A DNA stretch of 64,000 bases, taken from the NCBI GenBank assembly GCA_012522955.1, contig JAAYJK010000127.1, forward strand, positions 1 to 64,000, read 5' to 3'. How positions within the stretch are numbered: the first letter of the stretch is position 1; the number at the start of each line of letters is the position of its first letter. Shown here in pieces: positions 1 through 10,100 of the stretch. The notes under the pieces are model-generated. The model was given only the letters and a program-made list of their open reading frames with translations, did not search any database and was not told the DNA's origin. The stretch is from Syntrophomonadaceae bacterium. GTDB lineage: Bacteria; Bacillota; Syntrophomonadia; Syntrophomonadales; Syntrophomonadaceae. Both the position numbers and the translations under genes were made by a program.

Positions 1-98
1 TATTGCTAAAATATCAGTTCCAGTCTTCTTCGCACTTTAGTCTTGCTGTTCAGTTTTATCAGATCCTTTGCGCTTTGGCTTCCCGCCGCGCAAGAGTT
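1..98 (-). other. probable rRNA-operon leader, 5' part
   Basis: This stretch lies directly downstream of the consensus promoter at 99-127 on the minus strand and holds no convincing reading frame. Read on the minus strand it contains the string AAAACTGAACAGCAAGAC. That resembles the TGAAAACTGAACA-type sequence often found just upstream of 16S rRNA genes in Firmicutes. My inference is that an rRNA operon starts off the left edge. The 16S gene itself is not in the window, so this cannot be confirmed here. Confidence 0.35.
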
Positions 99-127
99 AT
101 ATTACCATCCACCAGCTTAATTGTCAA
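99..127 (-). promoter_or_regulatory. consensus sigma-A promoter, reading left
   Basis: On the minus strand a perfect -35 box TTGACA (122-127) is separated by exactly 17 bases from a TAATAT -10 box (99-104). The bases just upstream of the -35 box are A+T rich, as in an UP element. No coding sequence follows within the window. Such strong promoters usually serve stable RNA genes. Confidence 0.6.
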
Positions 128-278
128 CCAATAATTTTAAGCTTTTGCGAATTCACCATAATCAATATCTACCGGTTGAACTTCCTATGTTCCTGAATGA
201 GGATAGCTCGTTTTTATTGCTATGTCCCATAATACCAAAAGGCTTCAAGTAGATAGACGGCTATGGATGGCAAAAGGA

Positions 279-500
279 TTAGTCTCTCAAAAGACCCTGT
301 TCTTTCTTTTCCAGCTCTCTAAGCCGAGAATAGACCTTGTTTAAAAGTGCTTGCTGTTGTTCAATAAAACAATCCTCTACCTCAGCCCGTTGGTATTGTT
401 CAATGGTTTTCATAATGACTGGTATATTGAATTCCTTCAAGTCTCTAATCTTCTTACGGGTTTCCTGTAAGGCTAGTATTCTAAAGCTTTCTCGATCCAT
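279..500 (-). CDS. small hypothetical coiled-coil protein (73 aa)
   Basis: I do not recognise this protein. It is rich in Glu, Lys, Gln and Arg and has few Gly or Pro, so it should be almost entirely helical. Hydrophobic spacing in the C-terminal half (LLNKVYSRLRELEKKEQGLL) suggests a short coiled coil. I chose the ATG at 500 because GGGAGA lies about 8 bases upstream. A TTG one codon earlier is also open. The gene is divergent from the rRNA methyltransferase at 579. It may be a regulatory or structural small protein, but function is unknown. Confidence 0.6.
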   Translation of the reverse strand: MDRESFRILALQETRKKIRDLKEFNIPVIMKTIEQYQRAEVEDCFIEQQQALLNKVYSRLRELEKKEQGLLRD

Positions 501-578
501 CAACCATTATCTCCCACATATTAGCACTTTACATTTATATATTGTATCATAATAAGAAGTAAAATCAGGGAGGTAAAA

Positions 579-1736
579 ATGCGTCAGGTTGAGTTGATTG
601 CCACCGCTGCCTTTGGCCTGGAGGCCATTGTAGCTCATGAATTAAGACAATTAGGATATCAGGATCTGCAGGTGGAAAACGGCAAAGTTACTTTTTTTGC
701 TGATATTACAGCGATTCCCCGCTGCAACCTGTGGTTGAGGAGCGCAGATAGATTATTGCTAAAGCTTGGTGAATTTGAAGCCAGGTCTTTTGACGAACTC
801 TTCGAAAAGACTAAAGCTCTCAACTGGAATGATTGGATTCCGGCCCAGGCTAAGTTTCCCGTAGAGGGAAAGTCTATCAAGTCGAAACTGTTCAGTGTCC
901 CTGACTGCCAGGCTATCGTTAAAAAAGCTATTGTGGAGAAAATGAAAGAAAAGTATCAAATCAAGTGGTTTGAAGAAATTGGTCCCCGTTACCGGGTGGA
1001 GGTAGCTCTGCTTTCGGATCGCGCTCTTCTTACCATTGACACCTCTGGGGCCGGGCTGCATAAAAGGGGATACCGCAAGTTATCTGGTGAGGCCCCTCTT
1101 AAAGAAACCTTGGCTGCAGCTTTAATAAATATCAGTCGCTGGAAGCCAGACCGAGCCCTTATCGACCCCTTTTGCGGCAGCGGAACTATCCCTATAGAAG
1201 CCGCCTTAATCGGCAGAAATATAGCTCCGGGACTGGGCCGTGATTTTGTGGCGGAAAGCTGGCCCCAAATACCGGGTTATCTTTGGCAGCAATGCCGGGA
1301 AGAAGCCCAGGACTTAATAAGACATGATCAACCCCTAGGAATTAGAGGTACTGATATAGATGCCAACGCCATCAAGCTGGCTCATTACCATTCCCAGCAA
1401 GCCGGTTTACATAACCTTATTTCTTTTCAGCAGCAGGATGCTCGGGAATTAAATTCACGTTACAAATATGGCTACTTGATAGCGAACCCACCCTACGGAG
1501 AGCGCCTAGCGGAAAAAGAAGAGGTGGAAAGCCTGTATCGTACTATGCCTCAGGTTTTCCAGCGTCTGGATACCTGGTCATTTTATATATTAACCGCCCA
1601 TCCGGCTCTGGAGAGATTGATTAAGCGCAAAAGCAGCAAAAGACGCAAAGTATATAACGGTAGAATACAGTGCACCTATTACCAGTTTTTCGGTCCCCGT
1701 CCCGATAATCTGCAGGGGCCGTTTGCTATAGACTAA
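579..1736 (+). CDS. THUMP-domain class I RNA methyltransferase (RlmL/YpsC family)
   Basis: Predicted S-adenosylmethionine-dependent methyltransferase acting on the N2 of a guanine in 23S rRNA, in the cytoplasm. An N-terminal THUMP RNA-binding region covers about residues 50-155. It is followed by a Rossmann methyltransferase domain with the SAM-binding motif DPFCGSGTIPIEAAL near residue 196 and the catalytic NPPYGERL motif near residue 303. The length of 385 residues fits the single-domain Firmicutes form, which lacks the second RlmK half found in E. coli RlmKL. GGGAGG sits 7 bases before the ATG. The exact target base cannot be read from the sequence. Confidence 0.88.
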   Translation: MRQVELIATAAFGLEAIVAHELRQLGYQDLQVENGKVTFFADITAIPRCNLWLRSADRLLLKLGEFEARSFDELFEKTKALNWNDWIPAQAKFPVEGKSIKSKLFSVPDCQAIVKKAIVEKMKEKYQIKWFEEIGPRYRVEVALLSDRALLTIDTSGAGLHKRGYRKLSGEAPLKETLAAALINISRWKPDRALIDPFCGSGTIPIEAALIGRNIAPGLGRDFVAESWPQIPGYLWQQCREEAQDLIRHDQPLGIRGTDIDANAIKLAHYHSQQAGLHNLISFQQQDARELNSRYKYGYLIANPPYGERLAEKEEVESLYRTMPQVFQRLDTWSFYILTAHPALERLIKRKSSKRRKVYNGRIQCTYYQFFGPRPDNLQGPFAID

Positions 1737-1757
1737 AGGGCTCTCGCCCCTTTAGTC
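1731..1757 (+). terminator. hairpin at end of rRNA methyltransferase gene
   Basis: A perfect 10-bp stem (1731-1740 with 1748-1757) with a 7-base loop begins inside the last codons of the methyltransferase gene. There is no T-run after it, so it is either a weak terminator or an mRNA-stabilising hairpin. Confidence 0.45.
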
Positions 1758-2114
1758 GTTCGGCTTCGCAGGGTGTTGCTGTCATGCTGCGTCAGACGAC
1801 CCCTATAATGTTTATGCATTGCATCCAACCCAGTTGTGCTAAGTTTTTCGTAGGAGAATCTATTTTAGATTTTTGCATTATTTATGCCTATGTATATTAT
1901 GGCGCTAGGAGCAAGTTAATGTTTCATAAAGCCTAAGCATCCTATTAAAAAAATAATCTAATAGCCCAAAACACTTCCTTCCTTTTTCTTCCTTACCCCC
2001 AACTTATAGAATCATTTCGATTTAGCCATAATAAATAAAGTGAAGCTTTACTACAGTCGGCATAAGCAGCGGGCTTTTAACATATATGTATAGATATATA
2101 TAACGGAGGTAAAT
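1758..2114. other. intergenic region, no gene seen
   Basis: No coding frame with a ribosome binding site is visible on either strand. A TATAAT-like string near 1805 has no good -35 partner. The last bases before 2115 hold the ribosome binding site of the next gene. Confidence 0.6.
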
Positions 2115-3161
2115 ATGATCGCAGTAATACTAGCTGGAGGCCGGGGACTTCGATTATGGCCGGAAAGCCGCCACCTGCGGCCCAAACAGCTTTGTAAGCT
2201 AGTTAATAATAAATCCATGCTGGACAATACTATAGATCGCTTAACTGCCGCCGGACCCAGCAAAATTATTATAATCACCAGCGACGATTTGCTGTCCGGC
2301 GTCGAGGCCGTGATCGAAGACCGTACTGATGCTTATATGATTGAGGTACTGACCGAACCGGAAGGTAAAAATACCGCCCCCGCAGTTGGACTGGTTTTAG
2401 CCCGGCTACAGCAGGAAAACTCAGATGAAATCCTAGGTTTTTTCCCGGCTGATCACCATATTAGCGATGCCAAGGCTTTCGCTGATAGTATGGAGCGGGC
2501 GATCAGAGCTGCCCAGCAGGGTCATATTGCTACCATAGGTATTGCTCCTGACCGTCCGGAAACCGGCTACGGATATATCGAGAAAACCAAATGGGAACTT
2601 GGGGAAATCGGCAAGGTATTCCAGGTCAGCTCTTTCCGAGAAAAGCCTGATTTACCCACTGCTGAAACTTATATCAATTCAGGGCAATATGTATGGAATG
2701 CCGGAATTTATATAGGTTCTACCGCGGTGCTCTTGGATGAATTTCACACTCATTTGCCGGATATTTATGAAAAAATAAGTAAGGGCTTTGAAGCATATTT
2801 ATCTTCATATGCTGAGTTGCCCAGTATCAGCCTGGATTATGGAATAGCTGAAAAATCTAAGCGCATGGCGGTTGTACCCGCTGATTTTGGCTGGTGCGAC
2901 CTGGGCAGCTGGAATGCCCTGGCTGACATCCATGAACAGGATGAACTGAGCAACGTTTGTACAGGCTCTGATATAGTCGTCCTGGACAGTCACAATTGTG
3001 TGGTCAAGCAAAGGGAAAAAACCATAGTGCTTTATGGGGTAGAAGATACTCTAGTGGTGGAAACCGATGATATTATACTGGTGTCCAACCGTCACCTTTC
3101 CCAGGACATACGAAAAATAACTGAAATTCTTAAGGAAAAAGAGCGCTTGGATCTGCTTTAA
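2115..3161 (+). CDS. manC: mannose-1-phosphate guanylyltransferase
   Basis: Makes GDP-mannose from mannose-1-phosphate and GTP. The nucleotidyltransferase signature is at the N-terminus (ILAGGRGLRLWPESR, residues 5-19, then PKQL), and the FREKPD motif lies near residue 174. At 348 residues it is the monofunctional form; the phosphomannose isomerase domain of the 470-residue bifunctional enzymes is absent. GGAGG lies 5 bases before the ATG. It is followed by a phosphomannomutase gene, so the pair converts mannose-6-phosphate to GDP-mannose for the glycosyltransferases downstream. Confidence 0.9.
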   Translation: MIAVILAGGRGLRLWPESRHLRPKQLCKLVNNKSMLDNTIDRLTAAGPSKIIIITSDDLLSGVEAVIEDRTDAYMIEVLTEPEGKNTAPAVGLVLARLQQENSDEILGFFPADHHISDAKAFADSMERAIRAAQQGHIATIGIAPDRPETGYGYIEKTKWELGEIGKVFQVSSFREKPDLPTAETYINSGQYVWNAGIYIGSTAVLLDEFHTHLPDIYEKISKGFEAYLSSYAELPSISLDYGIAEKSKRMAVVPADFGWCDLGSWNALADIHEQDELSNVCTGSDIVVLDSHNCVVKQREKTIVLYGVEDTLVVETDDIILVSNRHLSQDIRKITEILKEKERLDLL

Positions 3162-3239
3162 TAAAATATTGCTTTGGGAATTGAATACCGATTCATATAC
3201 TTGCTGGTGTGCAATTTTTTTGGTAAGGAGGAGATATTT

Positions 3240-4616
3240 ATTAAGCATATATTTCGCCAATATGATATCCGGGGCTTAGTAGGAGAAGAATTGAACCAAG
3301 AACTGATGCAGGATATTGCCCGAGCTTTTGCCGTCATGGCTAAGCAGCAGGGCTATACCAGCATCCTGGTAGGCAGGGATAACCGAATTTCCTCTCCTGA
3401 GCTTAGAGATGCCGTAGTGGAAGCCCTTTTAAATTCGGGCTTCGATGTAATGGATCTAGGCCTGGTCATAACCCCCATGTTCTATTTCGCAGCTCGCCAT
3501 CTGAACGTCCCGGCCGGTATAATGATTACTGCCAGCCACAATCCTGGTGAATACAACGGTTGTAAGCTGCTGCTGGGGGAGTCCACCATCTACGGGGAGC
3601 AAATCCAGCATTTATACAGTTTAATTGAAAAACAGGAATTTATCAGTGGCCCTCCTGGTATTACTTATGACTATGATATTAAGGCGGAATACAGTGAAAT
3701 GATAAGCGGCAAAATTAAAATGGGCCCAAATCTCCCCAAGATAGTGGTAGATTGCGGCAATGGGACGGCTTCCCTGTTCGCCCCCCAGGTTTTCCGAGCT
3801 CTAAGGTGTGAGGTCATAGAATTATATTGCGATTCTGATCCGAGCTTCCCCCATCATCATCCCGATCCAGTAAACCCGGAAAACATGCTGGATCTAATTC
3901 GAGAAGTTAAACACCATCAGGCCGATCTGGGAATAGGCATCGATGGTGATGGGGATCGGCTGGGCGTGGTTGACGCCCAAGGCAATCTCATCTGGGGAGA
4001 TATGCTAATGATTTTATTCTGGCGGGATATCCTGCCCCGGTATCCCGGTACCCAGTGTATAGTGGAAGTCAAGTGTTCCCAAAGTCTTATCGATGAAATT
4101 GAAAAACTGGGAGGTAAACCCATAATTTATAAGACTGGTCATTCCCTGATTAAAGCTAAAATGAAAGAAATCGATGCCGTATTTACCGGAGAAATGTCCG
4201 GCCATATGTTTTTTGCCGATGATTATTATGGGTTTGATGATGCCATCTATGCCGGAGCCCGGCTTTTATCCTTGCTTTCTTTCAGCCAACAGAGCATTGA
4301 TGAAATGCTGGCTGATATCAACAAATACTACTCAACCCCAGAAATAAGGCTGCCCAGTACAGATCACGAAAAATTCCAGGTAGTTGATCGAGTTCTGCAA
4401 GATTTTCAAAAGACTTATCAAATCCTTGATATCGACGGAGCCCGGATAATATTTCCGGATGGATGGGCCCTGGTTCGAGCTTCCAACACCGGTCCAGAAC
4501 TGATTGTGCGCTGTGAAGGCAATACTCCGGAAGCCTTGGAAAGGATAAAGCAAGAACTATTTTCGGTTTTGGAGCGTACAGGCGCGACCGCATCATTAAT
4601 AGCCTCAGCGACCTGA
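3240..4616 (+). CDS. phosphomannomutase/phosphoglucomutase, probable ATT start
   Basis: Alpha-D-phosphohexomutase that interconverts hexose-6- and hexose-1-phosphates, here most likely mannose. The phosphoserine loop TASHNPGEYNG places the catalytic Ser at residue 99, and the metal site DGDGDRLG is near residue 235. A strong AAGGAGG (3225-3231) sits exactly 8 bases before an ATT at 3240, which encodes the first residue of the usual family N-terminus (IKHIFRQYDIRG). No ATG, GTG or TTG fits between that site and the conserved region. In-frame TTG (3174) and GTG (3207) lie upstream and would place the ribosome binding site inside the gene. The mutase role is secure; the ATT start is an inference. 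Confidence 0.88.
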   Translation: MKHIFRQYDIRGLVGEELNQELMQDIARAFAVMAKQQGYTSILVGRDNRISSPELRDAVVEALLNSGFDVMDLGLVITPMFYFAARHLNVPAGIMITASHNPGEYNGCKLLLGESTIYGEQIQHLYSLIEKQEFISGPPGITYDYDIKAEYSEMISGKIKMGPNLPKIVVDCGNGTASLFAPQVFRALRCEVIELYCDSDPSFPHHHPDPVNPENMLDLIREVKHHQADLGIGIDGDGDRLGVVDAQGNLIWGDMLMILFWRDILPRYPGTQCIVEVKCSQSLIDEIEKLGGKPIIYKTGHSLIKAKMKEIDAVFTGEMSGHMFFADDYYGFDDAIYAGARLLSLLSFSQQSIDEMLADINKYYSTPEIRLPSTDHEKFQVVDRVLQDFQKTYQILDIDGARIIFPDGWALVRASNTGPELIVRCEGNTPEALERIKQELFSVLERTGATASLIASAT

Positions 4617-4689
4617 CGCAGGTATAATGGTGGACCGCAGGTGGAATAATGTCATTTATTACCCTACAAAGATATAAAGGAGTGAAATA

Positions 4690-5883
4690 ATGCTTATACT
4701 CAATCTAGGAACCTATCCTCCGAAACAGTGCGGTATTGCAACTTTTTCCATGGATTTGCGCAACAGCCTCTTGTTGCATGGCAATGAAGTTAAGGTGATG
4801 GCAGTGTCGGAGGAAAAAAATAAATACGCTTATCCCTCAGAAGTGGTATTTGAAATAGACCATCAGCACCAGCCTGATTATATTAAGGCGGCATCTTTTA
4901 TTAACTCCCAACCGGATATTGACTTGCTTATTATCCAACATGAATATGGTATATTTGGGGGAAGGGATGGTGAGTATATTATGGACCTGGTAGGCTTATT
5001 GGAAAAGCCCTATGTACTTGTTACTCATACTGTATTGCCCAACCCCTCACGCAACTGCAAAAGCATTCTCAACTATTTGGCCGGGCGGGCATCGGCAATA
5101 GTATCCATGACTAAAAATTCCCTACAAATGATGTCGGATCTATATGAAGCTCCAGCTGAGCTGATTTATCTTATTGCCCATGGAGTACCAGAATTCAAGG
5201 CTCAGGAAAATAAATTACTTAAAAGAAGATACGGTCTGCAGGGGCGAGAAGTGGTTAGTACCTTTGGCTTGATCGGGCCAGGCAAAGGCTTGGAACTGGG
5301 TATTGAGGCCGTAGCCAGTCTTACTTCCAAGTTTCCCCAGCTAATATACCTGATCCTTGGACGAACTCATCCCATGCTGGTAAAATATGAAGGAGAACGA
5401 TATCGTCATATGCTGGAAAATAAGGTAATACAGCTTGAAATCAAGAATCAAGTGCGTTTTGTAAATAAATATCTAAGCAACGAAGAACTTGGCGAATATT
5501 TATACATGAGCGATATTTACCTTAGTCCCTATCCCAATAAGGATCAGGCCGTCAGCGGAACCATGGCCTTTGCACTAGGATGTGGGCGAGCCATTGTTTC
5601 AACTCCCTATTCTTATGCCCTTGAAACCCTATCTGAAGGAAGAGGACTGGTGGCGAAAGAAGCTGATGCTGAAGAACTGGCAGCTCTAATGGAATCTATA
5701 TTGCAAAATCCGGCATTGAAGCTGGACTTGCAGAAAAAAGCCTTTAGGTTGGGCAAACACTGGACCTGGTCTAGCGTGGGTCAGCAATATACAAAAATGT
5801 TTAAATCTATGCTGGATGCAGATAGTGAATTCTTATGGAAGGATAAAACCGCAACTTATGGTAACTTACCAACATTTTCTTAA
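4690..5883 (+). CDS. family 4 glycosyltransferase (GT-B fold)
   Basis: Predicted retaining nucleotide-sugar glycosyltransferase. The N-terminal Rossmann half begins MLILNLGTYPPKQCGIATF, with the glycine-rich acceptor loop typical of GT4. The C-terminal half holds GPGKGLELGIEAVA (about residue 196) and the donor-site region QAVSGTMAFALGCGRAIVSTP near residues 288-308. Its position after the GDP-mannose genes suggests a mannosyl donor, but donor and acceptor cannot be read from sequence. AAAGGAG lies 6 bases before the ATG. Its 3' end overlaps the next gene by 26 bases in another frame, so the two are probably translationally coupled. Confidence 0.85.
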   Translation: MLILNLGTYPPKQCGIATFSMDLRNSLLLHGNEVKVMAVSEEKNKYAYPSEVVFEIDHQHQPDYIKAASFINSQPDIDLLIIQHEYGIFGGRDGEYIMDLVGLLEKPYVLVTHTVLPNPSRNCKSILNYLAGRASAIVSMTKNSLQMMSDLYEAPAELIYLIAHGVPEFKAQENKLLKRRYGLQGREVVSTFGLIGPGKGLELGIEAVASLTSKFPQLIYLILGRTHPMLVKYEGERYRHMLENKVIQLEIKNQVRFVNKYLSNEELGEYLYMSDIYLSPYPNKDQAVSGTMAFALGCGRAIVSTPYSYALETLSEGRGLVAKEADAEELAALMESILQNPALKLDLQKKAFRLGKHWTWSSVGQQYTKMFKSMLDADSEFLWKDKTATYGNLPTFS

Positions 5884-6862
5884 AATGACCGATGATATCG
5901 GTATGTTACAGTTTAGCCGCCTGGATCAGCCTGATCCCTACAGCGGTCATACCCTGGATGACAATGCACGGGCCTTGATCTTGTCCATCTTCATGCAAGA
6001 CGGGCAAGACTTGGCTCAAAAATACTTGGCCTTTATGGATCACTGCCAGCAGGAAGATGGCAGTTGGTCCAACCTTCTTTTAAAAGGCCGCTACAGCTCT
6101 CTGATAAACTCGGAGGACTCAATTGGCCGTGCCCTCCTGGCCTTAAGCGTAGGTGCTTCCCGCAGTAATTGGGACGATATTAAAAACTACTGCCGGGATC
6201 TCCTGCAGCTTAACCTGCCCCGGGCCGTCACTTTTACTTCTCCCCGGGCCATAGCCTATACCCTCCTTGCTTTAGCCATAGGAGACGCAGTTAAAAAAGT
6301 TCATACCATGACTGGCATGGCTGAATACTTGTTGAATCTGTATAAAGGAAAAAAAGGTGCTGGCTGGTACTGGTTTGAAGATTATATGACCTATTGCAAC
6401 GGAATTCTGCCCCAATCCATGATAGCAGTCTACGAGATTACCGGAGACAAGAGATACTTAAAGGCAGGACTGGAAACCCTTAATTTCCTTAATGACACTC
6501 TGTTTCGTGATGGATATTTAAATATTATCGGCAATCAGGGCTGGTATCAAAGAGGACAGGCCATACCCGCTTATGATCAACAGCCAGTTGATGCAGCTTC
6601 AGTTGCTTTTGCCTGCTACCAGGCCTACACTATTACAGCCAAATCAGAATACCTGGAACTGGCTAAAAGGGCGTATGCCTGGTATTTTGGAGCCAATATT
6701 TGCGGGCTTTCGTTATATAATCAAAATACCGGTGGTTGTTATGACGCCCTGACCCCCTCCGGAGTTAACCTCAACCAGGGAGCGGAAGCCATTTTGTCTC
6801 TTTTGTTGACGGACCGGCTCATCAGCACTTCCGTTAATGCTGCGGGCAGCGCCATTGGATAG
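5858..6862 (+). CDS. (alpha/alpha)6-barrel protein, partner of the GT4
   Basis: All-helical protein with repeated motifs typical of (alpha/alpha)6 glycoside-processing barrels: DDNARALI near the start, EDGSWSN, DSIGRALLAL, GWYWFEDYMTYCNG, and PVDAASVAFA. Proteins of this type occur fused or adjacent to GT4 glycosyltransferases and near GH130 genes, and their biochemical activity is poorly defined. I chose the ATG at 5858 because the conserved domain starts at once after it (FLKMTDDIGML). An earlier in-frame ATG at 5816 has no ribosome binding site. GGAAGG lies 13 bases upstream of 5858, which is weak and fits coupling to the preceding gene. Confidence 0.75.
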   Translation: MVTYQHFLKMTDDIGMLQFSRLDQPDPYSGHTLDDNARALILSIFMQDGQDLAQKYLAFMDHCQQEDGSWSNLLLKGRYSSLINSEDSIGRALLALSVGASRSNWDDIKNYCRDLLQLNLPRAVTFTSPRAIAYTLLALAIGDAVKKVHTMTGMAEYLLNLYKGKKGAGWYWFEDYMTYCNGILPQSMIAVYEITGDKRYLKAGLETLNFLNDTLFRDGYLNIIGNQGWYQRGQAIPAYDQQPVDAASVAFACYQAYTITAKSEYLELAKRAYAWYFGANICGLSLYNQNTGGCYDALTPSGVNLNQGAEAILSLLLTDRLISTSVNAAGSAIG

Positions 6863-6924
6863 AAACATTTGAAAAATGGGGGCTAATATTCAGGACATTT
6901 TATTAAACCTGCTACTCTATGCAA

Positions 6925-6976
6925 AAATCAACTGCCCATGTAAATTTACAATTTAGCAGTTGATTTAAGTTTTTTT
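6925..6976 (+). terminator. terminator of the mannose operon
   Basis: An 11-bp inverted repeat (6925-6935 with 6956-6966) is followed by AAG and a run of seven T. It fits a Rho-independent terminator for the manC-to-barrel operon. Confidence 0.7.
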
Positions 6977-7116
6977 ACCAATTTTCCGATGTTCTAGCTC
7001 CGGAAGCAGAACAAATCCTAGCCCGATATCTGGTGCCGGTTCTTAAACCTGCTGCTTAGAGCCTAAGTGCGCCCGACGGTGATCCCTCCTTGCCTACCCG
7101 CATTACTCAGCAGGTT

Positions 7117-10100
7117 TTAGTTCATCCTGAATTCTTCCGGTATCAATTCTGCCACTGTAGCAGTAGCTACCCCAATACTGGTATCTGCGGCTCCGTAATA
7201 AACCAAAACTTCATCGTCATCGTCCAGTACTTCCTTATCTTCTGCTCCCACAGCCCCACAAGTGAAAACTACGTTAGGCACCCAAGCCCCGCTTAGACCC
7301 ACTTCATAGTCCTCCTCCGGCTCCAGGATAGGATTGGGAGAGCGGTATATCACCTTCTGAGGATTTTCCAGGTCTACCAGTAGAACTCCCAAACTATAAA
7401 CATAGTTATGGTCTACCCCATGATAAATCAAGAGCCAACCGTGCCTGGTTTTAATAGGCTGGGCTCCGGCCCCAATCTTTAAGGAATCCCACATCCGGCC
7501 GGGCCTGGGGCCGACGATTATAGCATGTTTTTCTTTGATGGGAAATTTTATCTGATTCATATAGGTAACCCATATACTGGGTTCAATTCGGTGGTAAATA
7601 ACATATTTGTCATTGATTCTATCCGGGAAGAGAATTGCATCCTTATCCCAAATGTTCTTAAAAGCCAGGCCATCCCTTCTCCAGGCTCGATATTTTTCAT
7701 TAAGCAGGTCCTCTACCGCAATGGAAGCAGCTGCGATTTGAGCAATGTTACCATCATAAGCGGTATAGAGCATGTAGATGCGATCTTCTATTTTAATTAG
7801 CCTGGGGTCCTCGCAACCCATCTTCTCTTCCGGAGTAGCTGGTGAAAAAATAGGTTCCGGTAGCCTTTTCAGAACTCGATAACCATCGGTAACAGCCAAG
7901 CCGATATGGGAAATATCATCATCCCCTACTGCTCTATAAAACAGGTATACTGTCTCTCCTATGCGGAGTGAACCGGGGTTTAATACATATTTGGATTCCC
8001 AGTAGTGTTCCTTGATGGGTTCCAGGATAGGATTGCGCTCATATCGAAGCAGGTGTTTGCTTGGTTTATCGGTGGGTTCCTGCACCACTACTGTAACATC
8101 CTTGGGCCGGGTGGGCAGAAGGGTATCCAGCAGATTTTGACTGCTTTGGCCAGATTGAATCAAACGGATAACAATTTGCATTATGCTATCCACATCATAG
8201 CCCAACTGCTGGTAAAGAATCTCCAGGAAATGATGATTAAACCAACGGCTTTCTACCGTGGTAGTCCAGGGGCCAGGATTGGTTTGCCCTCCTTTGAAGC
8301 TATAGCTAGCCCAACTCCAGGCTGAACAAGTTAAAAAACTGTTGTCTTCCATAACCTGGGCCAGGCTATAACCATCGGCAGCCAGACGAAGTAGTCGAGC
8401 CGAGCCTTCTTGTTCATCAGCGGCTAATTTATCGGATAGGTAACGAATTTTTTCCACCATTTCCCGATGATGAAAATTTTCGAAAATATTATGGGCTGAG
8501 AAATCCTCTCCTTTAGTAAGTCCCATAATGGAATTATAGAGTCGGCGGCCAATGTTTTTCCGTTCTGATACTATGCGGCGGAACAGCTGGGAGTAATGTT
8601 CAGCTACCACCATACGACGCACAATGCTCATAAAATATCTCAGCCGGGGATATTTGCCCCCACTGTCGTATTCCAAAGGTTTTATCGGTATCCGGGCCGT
8701 AATATGATTGGAATAGGATATCTTTCCCCGGGATAATATTCCCATATGCAGATCCTCATCCAATATAATCGGTTTCATTTCCACCCATTCAAAACTCTCA
8801 GGTTTGAGGCTATTGGCTAGCCACTCCAGGTCTCGGTCAGCATAAGCTCGGGTTTCAATCAGATTGGAGAAAGTGACTGCATCACGGGTGCCCATAGCCT
8901 CAATCAGATCCGCCGGCTTATAAAAACCCAAAGGTATCATCACGTTGATGGGCGGAAACCTTACCAGCATTTCCCGCAAGATGTCAGAGTGAATGGTAAA
9001 CATTTTATGCTTGGGCATTAAGTTAAACAATATATCTACGAATTGCCTTACCCCATCCCTTTTGTGCAGGTCGCCCGGCAGCAGTTCTGCCAACATTTCT
9101 TCCAGGCTTTTCATAAACTGCTCCATCGCCAGGTTCATCTCAGTCGGAGCAGCATCCGGAGTCAAGCCCAAACCATCAGTCATAAAATGATTAAAAGATT
9201 CTCCATATTGCTTGCGTAAATCTTTAAATATGTGATCTGTCTCTACCAGTCGTTTATCTTTGCCTACAATTTTCTTGGGTATAACTATGGGTTTACCCGG
9301 TACATATTCCATATAACCAAGTGGCACCAGAGGTGGACGGGACTGTTCTAAGCGGGTGATCCAGTCCCTGACAAAATCGCCTTTCATACCCCTTACCGCA
9401 GCGGTGAGCCGTTGTCGCATAGCATCAATTTTGCGAGTAAGGAATTCGTCTTTCTCTTCAAAACTAGATTGCTCTAATTGCAGCTGGAAATGATGCAACT
9501 CTACCCCATAACTGGCTATCCTCCCATTGTACAGAGAAGTTAAGGCAGAGCAAACACTGGTCTGTTCATCTTCCGCTCCAAAGGTATAGGCAAACATAAA
9601 GTCAAAGAGAAGTGACACCCACAGCTCATCATCAAAAGAAAATTCATTTTCCGACTGCCCAAGCAAATCTTGAAGCCTCTTCTCTTGATCATAATGGTCA
9701 AAAATGTCTTTATATGTTCCATACCCGGCTTTAAAATTGCCAATAAGAAGGGGAATGGGGTGGGTAATTACTTCGGTCCTTTTTCGGGTGCTGCGGGCTA
9801 AGGTATCAGCTACCTTGAGCACCAACTTATCCTGCATCCAGATAGCGCTATCCCGCTTAATAGATTCGAACACGGTTAATACGGTATCATAGAATATCTG
9901 ATTTTTTTTCTCCACGCTATGGGGGGCTGGTTCACTGCCAATGTTCATTTCACAGATAATCTTATTCCAGCATAAGGCCCGGGTGAGTATCCAAAAGTCG
10001 ATTCCATAACCCTGGATGCGGTTTCCCCAGAATATGGCCTCATGGGCCAATTGTTCCACCAAATCGTGGGAAATGGCATATATTCCACCCAAGGGTTCGG

